Part shown: piece by piece, positions 36,716 through 48,082 of the stretch
Position numbering within the stretch: position 1 is the stretch's first letter
How the letters are laid out: every line of letters starts with the position of its first letter
Assembly: GCA_900239685.1 (NCBI GenBank)
Contig: OENT01000666.1
Location: forward strand, 1,011-65,010
Direction of reading: 5' to 3'
Length of the DNA stretch: 64,000 nt
From: Rotaria macrura
Lineage: Eukaryota; Rotifera; Eurotatoria; Philodinida; Philodinidae
Notes under the pieces: generated by a model
Told to the model about the DNA's origin: nothing
Databases searched by the model: none
What the model saw: the letters and a program-made list of their open reading frames with translations, nothing else
Made by a program: the position numbers and the translations under genes

Positions 36716-37768
36716 TTAAACGTTTTCATCGATATTGACTAAATCAAATTGTTCGCGAGGAATATTTTCCTCCTCGCACGTTTTCTCTTGTTTATTTTCG
36801 ATTATTTTTTGTTTTTGCCTTCGGAATGGTTGACTGAACGCTTGATATAATCTTTGAGCTTTCAACGTTCCTAATCCCGGACAAACAGATAATTGTTCGT
36901 TCGAGGCGTTCAACACTTTTTCCAATGAACCAAACGCGTGTAATAACGTCTGAGCATCCGTTTTGTTTATTGATTTAACCTTAAAAAGAAGTTTTAGTCA
37001 ATAATCGATTTTCTATTCGGCAACACGAACAGAGAAAAAACAAGAACCTGCGTCATTGCATCGATGAATTTCGTTAGATAATCGTTTGATTGGTATTGTT
37101 GCAGATCCATTAAAGTTTCAGCTGATTTTCCTTCCATTATTTTATATGTTTCTAAATATCTTGCCGATTCTTCGTCGTTCCAACTGACAAGAAGTGTTAA
37201 TTCATAAATAGTCGAAAGACGCGCAAGCTCCTTCAACGACTGCGATGGCTCACTCACGTCACATTGAACCAGTAAAAGTTTTAATTGATACGGTAATTTT
37301 GTCGATTTAAGACGTTCGTAGATGTAATTTGGATTCAATTGGTGATAACGAAGCGACAAATACAGAGCACATGAACTACGATTCATCGAATAATCAGCGC
37401 CACCTAAGATCGCATCCGAGTATTCCCATTTAACTTGACGAATGTGTTTCAATAGAGGATTTCCTCGTTGACGTGAATGAACTAACAGTGACGAAGACGA
37501 TGGAACCGACGCTGATGAACGAACAGATGATACTTTATTGAAATCAACAATTATTCATTTAGTGTTCTTGTAGAAAAATTAAAAATTTACTTGAAGCATC
37601 AGTTTCAACAATAACATTGGATGAAGATGAATTTGTTGTTTCGTTGATTGTTGATGAATCATCTTTTTTCATTCGTTTTGAAAATAAATTCAACGCTTCT
37701 TTTTCACGATTAGTATCATTATCATCATCATTGTCAAGATCCGGTATCACATAAGAACGTGTTGCCAT
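36716..37768 (-). CDS. ERCC1: DNA excision repair protein ERCC1
   Basis: ERCC1 is the non-catalytic partner of the XPF nuclease, cutting 5' of lesions in nucleotide excision and crosslink repair in the nucleus. Three exons in phase: 37768-37591, 37532-37048, 36979-36716, giving 308 residues (human 297). The acidic, Ser/Thr-rich N-terminus is not conserved. The central XPF-like domain starts at [16 protein letters not shown] (~82) and includes [37 protein letters not shown] and ARYLETYK. The C-terminal tandem helix-hairpin-helix that binds XPF reads [19 protein letters not shown] then [17 protein letters not shown], followed by a basic/acidic tail. The acceptor of exon 2 is ambiguous (ATAAAG at 37533, or GTTCATCAG 26 nt on; both keep frame). 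I chose the ATG at 37768 because the longer frame begins only with TTG. Intron 2 uses a GTTCTT donor. Confidence 0.94.
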
Positions 37769-39605
37769 TGCCAAGTCTGTTTCAGTTACTGTTGTTTTTC
37801 ACACAGAATGTTCACATGTCATCTTAGTTTCCAACCGCCGTTGACAGTAGCGAACTTTATCATTCCTTCTGTTTCAAGTTGACTTCATAGGGCCACATCA
37901 AGCCTATCGATTAATTCTAGAGGGCACCATCTATATCAGTGTCAATTATCAATTATCAATTATTCATACATCGTGCTTTGTGTATCAACGTGTACAAATA
38001 ATATAACTACGCTGTAGAAAACTGATGGCTAGTTGGACACATAAACACGCTTCTGTCAAAAAGTATTGATTCGGTTGTCAGTTCGATAAACAATATAAAG
38101 ATTCTAGGATGTCAATATTGTTGAAATGATTTAGATCTGAACTTATGCTTTAATTGAACAACTCGCGTCACGTTTACGTTTCGTTTGTCTAAATTTCACT
38201 TGAAGAGAAATATCAGCAGGATGGAAAAACTACGGAGAATGAAATCAGCATTTGCATAATGACTGAAAATTTTTCGATCCAATCAAAAGCAAAGATTGTT
38301 TTAAAAGAGATTCTTTGTCTAGAGTTATTCTTTTGTTGTATCGCTTTCTATACCTTTTAATTATACTTCGCTACTCATAGCCAGTGGCACCCGACACATA
38401 CGGAAGAGAAGTAAATAAAGGTCATATGAGCATGAACATCTTGCAAAAAAGAGAACTAAAACGAAATAAGAAATTAGAATGTGTATTCTGTAGTCTTTTT
38501 CCTTCCACGTATAAAACTATGCGTCAGTTTTGTTTCGTTACAGTTGTATGCATTGTGTTAAGTTAAGTAAGCTCTTCTACTTAAAATATTGGTCAATTCT
38601 TTCAATAGTAGATGTGCCAAGCAGAAGCAAAAATGTACAGAACAAGTTCCAAGTTAAACAATTATGCTAAATGATCTTGTAAGAATCTGCCAAGATTGTA
38701 GAGGAGCTTAAGGTATGATACTTGTTGATCATTGTATTTACATGTGTCAATGATAAAACTACGTTTCGATCCGAATTGTTTAGTACAAAACTTGTAATTA
38801 CGATTTTATTGTGCGATCCGACAATAGCCATTGAAACGAATACAGCATGTTTGAATACATTTTACAATTGAATATCCTGCTCTACGACACTCTTCGCCGA
38901 TCTTCAACAGTTCATTGTCCGAATAATCGTTTTCTAGCTTAGCTCCCACATAGGAAAGATAATTATTTGCTACTTTGAATTAACTCTCACCATTGACATC
39001 GCTGTTCTGCTCATTTAAAAGAAAACGAAAACAAATTGATTTTTAGAAGATTTTCGCTTAGTTATTTATTCAATGTTGAATCTAATCCAACTATGGTTTT
39101 ATCTAGGAATGCATCAGTACAGTCCGACTGACTATCAAGTGTTACTGAAGGTTCGAATAGCATAAATAGATATATTTTCGTCTCATTCTCGCTGAATTGG
39201 AACTGATATCTATCCCGAATTTTATCTACATAGAAAAGATCGTATAAGAAACAGACCTTGACATCATCGAAGAATCTCTCTGTGAGATATTCTTACGATT
39301 TCACGGGATCTGCCAGTACGATTTTTCCGGTTTCCGTCTACTTGCATGATCTCCTTTGATCTTCTTATGACTTCTTCAACGTAGAAAAGTCGAATGAAGA
39401 AATGTAAAACTCGAGCAACTTGATGAATTCCAGTTCGATGAAACAAATCAAGTGGAACTAGGCCTCTTTTGATAAACCAGATCAAATTTATGTGGAACTT
39501 GGCTACTGTCTCAGAGAAGCAATTAATTGATTCAATCGAATTTGAGAACTATACTGATAGAATATGAGAAATATTTTAGCGGGTTAACTAAGCAAAAAAA
39601 GAAAA
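37769..39605. other. divergent intergenic region
   Basis: Lies between the start of ERCC1 (minus) and the start of the metalloprotease gene (plus), so it should hold both upstream regions. No clear promoter motif or gene was seen. An acceptor-like AGAAATATTTTAG lies about 28 nt before the metalloprotease ATG. Confidence 0.5.
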
Positions 39606-42600
39606 ATGTTTTTTTCATATCGACTGGTTGCTTTTAATTTTCTTGTTCTGACAAAAGTCAATGAATGTCAAAGAAGTTATGAAACCAAATGCGAATATAC
39701 GAACTCTGGTCGCGATCAAGAAGCGCGTACAAATCAAGTGAAGCGTTCCAGAAGATTCGTTCTCTTTCCCGAATTCATCTTGTGGCTAAACGATTGGCGT
39801 TATTTAAATCGCCCGAAAGAATTTCGCTATTGGATAAGTAATTATTATCCAAATAAAATTAATCAAAATTCCGTTCATCTGTATATTCACCATATTTTGA
39901 ATAGCATAACCAATGTAATTAACGGCAAGATAACTTCAGTACGTGAAGCATCATCAGTAGATAAAGCGAATTTTAGTTATAACTTTTTTAACTATGAAAT
40001 ATGCCCAACGGATGATCCATCGGCAACAGTAAAACATGTCCTAGCCATGGACCCCTTACTCATTTACCCACGTCATGTAATCGATGAAAAACATTATCGT
40101 GCACACGGAGGAGTTCAATTAAATCACGGAGACAATTCGACGACATCGAATATTAAATTCAATGTTCATCATGATTTTTTATTCTATGAAGATTTTCAAT
40201 ACGATCCGGTTCAATATCGATGCAACCAGGATGAAACGCACTGTTCTATTGATCTTTATGCTACAATGCTCCATGAAACTCTACACGGTTTCGGCATTGA
40301 GGTAAAATCTTATTCGAAAAAATAACAATTCCTAAACCAGAAATCGACACGTGGCTTCAAACTATTCTTTTAGTTTTATTTATTTTCGTGCAGTCAACTC
40401 CAATGTCAGAAAGAAATCATCGTTCGAAGGACGATCTTCGCACTAGTTCAGATGCTACATAGTTGATGTGAAATCGGATTTTGTTAATACCCCCCCTAGA
40501 CGTGTCGTATCAAAATATTCATAGGAAAAGTTCTCATATGAACAACCATCTGAAAGCCGTGCTGAAGTTCAATTGAAGTATAAATTCACATCTCTCTCTC
40601 TCTCTCTCTTCACACGCAGACGCTAACAGACCAGTTCAACGAACTAGCCCAGCTCATGCTTGTTCAATAGCTTACCAAGAAATATTTATTGAATACTTTT
40701 CTATTGAATTGTCATACAGTAAACTAAATAAAATTATAGAGAAATGCGTCTTAATAAGCATAAAAAAGACCAGTGTTCTCAGCAGTTCAGTAATAGTATC
40801 TCATTTTAATCTCGTTGAAAGAATGTTAACAGTTATCTTTTCTTCTTCTAAAGCTTTTATTTGAACTGTCTACTATATGAAAGCTATGTGTATTCTGTTT
40901 TTCTTCATCAGACAATCGTTAATTTGTATGAAGAACAAAACGTCCACGTCGACAGTGATTCACTGTAAATTACTTACTGTTCGGCAGACTGAATATTTTG
41001 CCTGTTTCGAAGTTCTAGTCGATAAAATGAATAAGAGTTGAGTGGAGAAAAGAAGTTGGGTTTCGCGTGATAGCAAGTGCATCGTCTGTTCATTGGAGAT
41101 GAAAAACCCGGAGAGCACAAGGGAAAGAAGACCAGTAATAAAGAGCTTTATTACATAAGAGTTTCATCCAAAAAACAATAAATCGAAGAGAAATCCTTTG
41201 TTTTCAATCATGAAACGAAACGAAGGAAAAAAAGCAAATGATGGCGTTGCTTTTCTCAAGAGAAAGAGAAGAGTTGTCGACGTCAGAACTCGATCTAAGG
41301 TCAAGTTGAATTATATCACGAAAGATTGAATTTACTTGAGTTCAATTTGGGTTGGCTTACAAAAGCGTGACCCATGTTGAGTACTACTAAGTTTGTGACA
41401 GTTCCAGCTGTGTTCACAGAGCGGAAGATGTTTAAGAATTCAATTCTCTACTGTTCCAAACTTCCAACCAGTCCGAACTCATTGATTAAATGCGAACTCA
41501 ATAAGGATATCTTGCCAAACTCAATTCGTTGTCCTGCTAGTAAAACATTCTGTAATATAATTAACTAATTGATGAGAGCCTCAGTTTTCTAAAGTGATCC
41601 GACACCTTTAACAAATTTCATTCGAATATTCTTCTTAACTAATATTTAGCCGACTTTTATTTCTACAGAATCGGCGATCGGAATTTATGTTTCATTGCAT
41701 ATTGCTCCTTCATTACTTCTGAATTCCTGTAACTCAGTCGGATTTCATGCTTGTATTTTCGAGTTCTTTTTCTTTTTATTGATGCAGTCTATCGCTCTTT
41801 GTCTACGTTTTCTCGGTCAACCTAAAAACAGCGTCTTACATAAATGAATTGATTTATGTGACCCCTTCAATAGGTCGGGATAGTTCCAAGAAGCTCTCTA
41901 AGATTACAAAACTCTTCATCATTTTCTATGCGATAGGAACTAATTGATGAGCGCGGAGACAGATTCATCTTCTTGTGTACTTTAAATTCATTGTTGAGTT
42001 GTGCACGACATCTTTTCAAATAGTACTCAATTAATCATCATCCCGTCGTTAAATTGTTTTAATTAAATTTTCAAAACATATCGAAAATACTGTTCAATGC
42101 TAAACTTCTAAGATAAATCTCAAACGCTTAAACTTTTATAGTTGACATATTACGCAGCGAAATTAGAAGAGATGTTTAGCTCCAATGCCTATTGTTTCTC
42201 TTCGATCCCTTTGAAATGCAAAGAGACGGACGAGTTTTTTGGAATCATTCTTCATAGCAACTCGATAGAGACCTTCAGTTTCAACTGTTTACAAGAGAAA
42301 ATAAAACCACATCGATTGTTCAATAACTGATGTTTCAAAGAAAGTTTTTCAGCTGTTCATACTTAGTTTCTTAAGCAGAAGGTAAACTGTTGTGTCACCA
42401 TTTTTGCAAGTTTATTTTCATGAGTGCCTTAGAATCGTTCACTAGATTTGAATCATCTATAGAATTTCAGGAGTAAACTTGTTTCTGAATGATGAGTCAC
42501 TCATATTTTACAATGCTTTTTCGGGAAACTTATTATAACAAAGAAGCCGCGCTTCTCAATCGAACGAAAGTGTATTATTAAACAAAACAAAAACTTGACC

Positions 42601-43919
42601 GCTACTTCTAATAAAACTTTTCAGAAAAATCTTATTTTAATGATTGAATGCGATTTTATTTGCTTCTCTAAACGATGAAAACAACACATCTCTACTTAGT
42701 TCTTATGAAAATTCATTCGAAAAACAGTCGCCCTTCTTTTAGTTTGAAATCCATATTTAGTGTCCTTTCTTCCTCGAAGAATGTCTATTGACAGGACAGG
42801 ACACAACGGCCATTTTCGATGGGACCAATCACTTTTGAATCATTTGAATATGGCTCAAAGTTTGGAGATATTTCGAGAGAGAGGCATCTCACATTTTCTT
42901 ACAATTCTTCACTCAATTGTTGAGCCATAACAACTGACATCGTACAATTATCGTCCATTTCGCTGACGCCTTGTACAGGAACGACGAAGTTCAACATATT
43001 TCCACTGTTGAGCAGAATTTTCGGCTATGATTTTCGCTGGTGAGGGTGAACCCCTGAGGACTTGAGTTTTGTGAGATATACTTCGGAACATTAATCTAGT
43101 TACGATTTATAAAACGAATCTTTGTTTGGATTAATATGCGAACAACAACTTAGAAGAAGGCTAGAGCTGAAGTTTTCAAGAGAATAAAAGCTCAGCGTCT
43201 ATAGAATGACACGCACACGTCGACAATATCTTTTATGCTTCTTTTTTAAAGTGTATCGTTTCGTTTCATATAAACTCTAATCATTAAAGTGCAAATCGAT
43301 GAAGATTTCTAGCAATTATTAATGCGATCGAATGCAGCCGAAAAGAATGTCGATCGATGAATATGAATGAAATCTAGTTCTAGCGTTTCTTTCGACTGTT
43401 AGAAAAATTCTCGTGGAATAGATCGATTCCGTTGCTTAGCTAGAGCGTCCGCCATTGATCTCTTAAAAGAGACTGAAAAAAAAAGATTCTCTTTTGTTTA
43501 TTAAGCACACAGAAGCAAATCTGCCCAATAAAAAGTTTGTATCTGTTATGCATATGTATGCAAGTCGAATAATGTGTCATGATGATATTCGAGCTATTAG
43601 AATGGTTTACGGTTTTCCTGTCCGAAGAAACAATTCAATGCATGATGATACATGTAGAAGAGATTTCCCGATCGGAAAGTTACAAAAATTATTTATCAAG
43701 ATTCATCGTTTTATAACTTTGTTTCTCGTTCGACTTGGATTACTCTCAAGTTTTATCGTTTTTCTAATAACAATCACCGGCATCGTTGTGACGAACTTTT
43801 CTTGCCTTCGAAATGACGCAAATGAGTCAGCAAGTGTTCGTTCATTCGACTCTCAAGATATCCATGCAAAACGAAACAGAACAGCCATCCATGCCTTTCT
43901 ATGGCACAACGATTATTGA
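39606..43919 (+). CDS. matrixin (M10A) metalloprotease with C-terminal membrane anchor
   Basis: Two exons, 39606-40301 and 43506-43919, join in phase 0 to give 369 residues. The zinc site HETLHGFGIEH (residues 223-233) is split by the intron: exon 1 ends with IE and exon 2 begins with the third zinc His. The Met-turn follows as SVM (Met247), then DIRAIRMVYGFP, as in matrixins. The N-terminus has a hydrophobic signal-like stretch and a furin-type KRSRR at about residues 46-50 just before the catalytic domain. I see no PRCGxPD cysteine switch, so latency is controlled differently or the prodomain is vestigial. Instead of a hemopexin domain, the protein ends with a membrane segment (about 301-327) and a ~40-residue tail, suggesting a membrane-type protease. 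The 3.2 kb intron shows no exon I could place. Substrate unknown. Confidence 0.85.
40302..43505 (+). other. 3.2 kb intron splitting the metalloprotease active site
   Basis: Donor GAG|GTAAAA, acceptor TTTATTAAG|CAC. It contains a (CT)n run near 40592-40609 and a minus-strand stretch near 42935-43035 that is open in two frames, but nothing that I can defend as a gene. Confidence 0.75.
40592..40609. repeat. (CT)n microsatellite
   Basis: About nine CT units within the metalloprotease intron. Confidence 0.7.
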
Positions 43920-45623
43920 ACAGTTTTCGCATCGAATCGATTACAAATCATTTTCTTTTTATTTCTTTTAGTCTAACACGTTTTCTTCTTAAATATTTTT
44001 TATAACTTTTAAAATTTGCATATTTTACACATCTCTCACTCGTCTCAATGAGACTTTGTTTCTTAATGTCGCTGAGCGTGTCATAGACTTGTTTAAATCT
44101 CCAAATAGTTAAACATGAACCAGTACAAATACGAATAAAGATCGATTTAAACCCGTTCAAATGAGCAATAAAATCATTTCACTTGTTGAGAAGACTCTGA
44201 TCTTCCGTAAGCAAATGAGAGGTGAGCATTCACGTTCAGAGCAACGCCATTCTTTGAATTGCCGCATCTCCTCGAGAAACTGATTTGATTCAGGTTTCCA
44301 ATTTCTTTTTATTGTCACATTCGGTCCTTTCAATAATTGATCCTAATCAGTTTATTTCGGTTCTATTGCCTAATGGTAATTCGTATGGATAATGCGCAAA
44401 GTGATTGAAATAGAAAACACTATTTACAATAAGGATGTCGTGCAGATAAAATGCATTTCTTTGGACGAGAAGCGACTCTTACATTACCGGATAACCGATA
44501 TTGAAAAACGTGCACACTTGGCATCTTCGAATTAAACTGTTGAAGTTCTAACGTTTTCCGTGACTTCGTTTCGGCTAATGCGAATTGTCCTCTAGATTCA
44601 GAAATAATGGAGAACTTGAAAATAAACGTTTTCTCTTGATCATGGACTGAGAAAGGTAAACAGTACTAAGACAAAATTTTATGTTTTACTACTTTTGTTG
44701 AAACTTCTTCGACCGAATAATTTTGGAGACGATGAAAACGTATTGAACAAATAAGAGGAACAATGCAAGTTTTGACACGAAGATTTCCTCTACTACTTGG
44801 GCGGTCTAGTTATTTTCAAGTTCTAATGAACATCGGGAGAACATCAATGGGTAACACCATTAACTGCCATTTCTGCGGTATGCAAAAGAATTCGAAAATG
44901 CCATCAAAGTAGCAGAGGAAAACTATCGAAAGAAGTTGCACTGGCCCCGTTCATTTGGTAAAATGCCAAGCAGAAACTCGAATCGTCTTTAAAGCCAAGT
45001 GCACTAATTCTTTTACTTCATTTCAGTGTCCCGATTGGAAAAGTTAAAATACGACTCGTTGCGTCTAAGTGTTTCTCAATAATGGTGTCTTTGAATTTGA
45101 AACATGCTATCGACTCTTCAAGAGAATCTCGTGCCGCAGAGAATTAATCAAGTTGCGACCTCGTGGCATATTTTCAGAAGAAAATCAATTCGAATTCTAT
45201 CCACAGATAAACTTAACTCGAGATTTTCAACTATTAGAGTTCAGATTTGGAATCTTTGCCATAGTTACCATACGAAACAGCGTCTGAATACACATCACTG
45301 TCATCTATTGTTGAAGAGTCATTGTTTATTTACCAAGTGACATGGGTCTAACGTCTGCTACAACTTTTCACTCGCCCGACTTGACTACATTGTCTGCTTA
45401 CAGTATGCTATCGTGGCTTTTATGGCCAACTGAGAATTAACACATTCAATGAAGCTTTTGTTTGTTTTTCCGCCTTACTCCGTGGCCAGACTTCAAATTT
45501 TTGTTTCCTAAGCATTACAAATATTATCTCGAAATTCTAAAATGGAGAAAAAACTCAATGATCGATGCTGGAAAACATTGATATGAGTGACGTTGCATCA
45601 GCTTCCGATAAAAAATTGTTCTC

Positions 45624-45809
45624 CTAATTGTTAGTCTCAGACCCGCCAATAGCAGATGAAGCTCCTGCACTTTTTTTATTGAGAACTGTGGTACCTACAT
45701 CGATAACCTCTCCAATGCTTATCATTGCGTAAATATGAGCATTCATGAACATTTGCTCAAGAATAGATAGTCTGGCATCTCCGTGGACATCTTCAACATC
45801 GCCGATTTT
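45624..45809 (-). CDS. possible terminal exon, unknown protein
   Basis: Follows an acceptor-like GTCAAACATTTAG and stays open for 61 codons to TAG. It reads KIGDVEDVHGDARLSILEQM then MFMNAHIYAMISIGEVIDVG and ends in a Ser/Gly/Ala-rich tail. The composition looks like real protein, not random frame. A possible upstream frame (45908-46093, after TTCGTTTCAG; DYEMCHPCTSLVSTFV...) runs into its own stop with no donor in between, so I cannot join them. I do not recognise either. It could be a gene fragment. Confidence 0.3.
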   Translation of the reverse strand, partial: KIGDVEDVHGDARLSILEQMFMNAHIYAMISIGEVIDVGTTVLNKKSAGASSAIGGSETNN

Positions 45810-46571
45810 CTAAATGTTTGACATGTTTCGATGCGATTTGATCGAGTACTATCGTGCGAAGGCAGTTATAAAGTAGTCTCGGTATGTATCGTGTTCGATG
45901 AACTATTTTATATATTTTCATGTGAATCATTTTCTTCTGGATGAGAATATCCAGATCGACTCATTCTCAACAAGGTTTCAACAGAAATTTCGATCCACAA
46001 AATAACTTTTTTGACTACACAACGATTTCCGAGCATGGTAATAACAAATGTTGACACAAGTGATGTGCACGGGTGGCACATTTCGTAATCAATCTGAAAC
46101 GAATAAAAGAACAGTAGACACTTTCATACTCATAGAATTGCTTTCAAATATTTACTGAATATTTAAACATGTGTGAAATTGTACAAAAAGAGAAGTGAAT
46201 CAGGATTGACGTAATTTCTTTCTGCTTCTCATATTGGATTAATTTGAGCAAGAAGACGTTTCCTGACAACAGATGAAATCCAAATGACATGTATTGATAA
46301 TGTCAAACGCCATACTTATTATATGTATATACATGGGTACACTTTTTCTTTCCTTAATTTACATCGTTATCTTTCGGCAAGTTCGTCTTTCTTTCAATAT
46401 TTTCTGCTTGCTCATCGTGTAGTGTTTCAGCACCGGCGAATAACTTTCTATGTGCGGCTATTTCTCTTATTAAGACGAGCACATTGATTTCTACTCCTTT
46501 TAGACGTGATGTCAACTGCGATTTATAACTCCATAATGATTGAACAGCCTTTCAATCAATATTTGACTAAG

Positions 46572-46636
46572 TACCGAGTCGGATATTCGATGATATCCGA
46601 CTGGGTTGCAAGACCCGTTTATAGGAGGTCTCGGTA
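46572..46636 (+). ncRNA. three-stem RNA-like fold (candidate structured RNA)
   Basis: A 7 bp closing stem (TACCGAG 46572-46578 with CTCGGTA 46630-46636) encloses a perfect 8 bp hairpin (TCGGATAT, loop TCGATG, ATATCCGA; 46579-46600) and a 4 bp hairpin (GGGT, loop TGCAAG, ACCC; 46603-46616), leaving a 13 nt single strand. It lacks tRNA arms and hammerhead core bases. It could equally be a mobile-element end or a DNA cruciform. Confidence 0.35.
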
Positions 46637-47581
46637 AGTTCTAAATGTTAGTTTCGTCAGAATGATAGTTGGACAGAGTTTGATTGTAAGTGACTCGTTT
46701 CAATCTGACACTATATAACGAAAGAATTGTGGGTTCTGGAAGAGTTTATATTGGATAGAAGGAACGGAATCAAAGAAAATTTCGAATAAGAAAACAAAAA
46801 TCATCAACGATAAATTTGCGTGAGTTCAAATAATTTGACACGTTTGTAAAAAAGAAAGGTACTTTGACTTTAGAAATCTAATTAGAATGAGTAGAAAAAT
46901 AAAAATGTTTTAACAGACGAATCGATCACAAACGAAATTTCCGTCTCACAATTTAATGGTCGTATACGAATATTGAAATCCATTGATAATAAAGCATTTC
47001 ATATAAGGCCAACGTTCACAAGCAAACAGAGGATGTAATTTAATCGAATACGTTCCTTATCATTCGATCTCGTATATACTTGACTTTAATTACAAAGAAA
47101 TATGTGTCAGAATTAGTTATGTTTGTTTTTTTCTCGTTTAAAATGAAATAAAAATAAAATAGAAGCCTCTTGTCAGGTAAACACCATTTATATACGAACT
47201 AATTAGATACGATGGATCAGAAACCCGTCTGCATTTAAGCTAACGATAGCAGCTGAAGCATTTCATCGGTAGTCTTAAACGAACTAGCGTAGAGTGTCCG
47301 AATCGGATCAAGTATTCAGTAACTCGACTCGGACACTGTTAGGGGAAAACGAAGTTGCATAAATCGTGTTTTCGGCTAGACTTTTATTTAGCAAGAAGTG
47401 TAAGATAAATTCAGCACAAGATCGATCAGATTCGTGTTGAGAAAAAACAAACAAATCAAACAGTCGATTCGATGAACCCGCATTAGAATGGAATATTCTG
47501 GTATTAAAATCGAACGGAGAAATACATGTTCGAAAAGCGAATTTTATCGAAGGAAGAGAGATTCGTTTCGGGTCCAATTAA

Positions 47582-48082
47582 TTAATTGTTCGGAGGCCAG
47601 ACAAACGGCAACGAAGCTCGATTAAAGAATTCGACGACTTTATTAATATAGATTTGATCTTGTTGATGATCAACTAGTTGAATGTATTCGAAACCACTAT
47701 TTATAAATAATGAATTGTTATTGTCACTTTGAATTTGTCCGTAAACATAAGGAACCATGACGTGATACAAATACGAGGAAGACTGATTTCCACTTATCGT
47801 CAATCGTATGTCTCCATCCCGACGAAATAAAGCTGGCTTAGTCTTTTGATTCAACTGGCAAAAGCCATTTAGTTTATCATATTCGAGGCCGTCGGGAAAC
47901 TTCGGGTGATACCAAACAGCATCACTTGCGAATACTTTTAACCAGTCTGTGCAAGGCATCGTCCATAGTGAAAACAAGTGTTCGACACGTCTCTCGATCA
48001 ACTCATTTATTGTTCCGCAAGTTGCTTTTATCGAAAAGATCAATAAAATCATGTGTATCGTTGAGCTGCTCAATCGAAACAT
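47582..48082 (-). CDS. small secreted NTF2/SnoaL-like protein
   Basis: Single exon, 166 residues. Residues 1-22 (MFRLSSSTIHMILLIFSIKATC) act as a signal peptide. The rest resembles an NTF2-like cone fold: a first helix (INELIERRVEHLFSLW), then WLKVFASDAVWYHPKFPDGLEY and an FC-containing segment, followed by alternating strands (DIRLTISGN, YLYHVMVPYVYG, FEYIQLVDHQQDQIYINKVV). This is the pattern of SnoaL-like polyketide cyclase or steroid isomerase relatives, where a His in the HPxxP stretch often lines the pocket. Assignment rests on pattern only. An acceptor-like TTCGTTTTTAG lies two bases before the ATG, which hints at spliced-leader addition. The substrate is unknown; secretion is unusual for the fold. 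Confidence 0.7.
   Translation of the reverse strand: MFRLSSSTIHMILLIFSIKATCGTINELIERRVEHLFSLWTMPCTDWLKVFASDAVWYHPKFPDGLEYDKLNGFCQLNQKTKPALFRRDGDIRLTISGNQSSSYLYHVMVPYVYGQIQSDNNNSLFINSGFEYIQLVDHQQDQIYINKVVEFFNRASLPFVWPPNN

Larger units (their letters stand above)
43920..47581. other. intergenic DNA with RNA-like fold and doubtful exons
   Basis: 3.7 kb between convergent genes. Two minus-strand exon-like frames (45624-45809 and 45908-46093) and a three-stem fold at 46572-46636 are listed separately. The rest shows nothing coding. Confidence 0.45.

Noticed and set aside
42935..43035. Minus-strand stretch in the metalloprotease intron open in two frames
   Set aside because: Both frames look protein-like over only about 35 codons; no acceptor/donor combination favours either.
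45855..45895. TAGTCTCGGTATGT, similar to the 3' end of the 46572-46636 fold, considered as a second copy or as spliced-leader RNA donor
   Set aside because: Similarity is limited to about ten bases; the stems are not reproduced, and no leader plus Sm-site arrangement follows either site.
47308..47577. 89-residue minus-strand ORF just after the NTF2-like gene
   Set aside because: Opens only with TTG, has unstructured composition and lies where the 3' UTR is expected.
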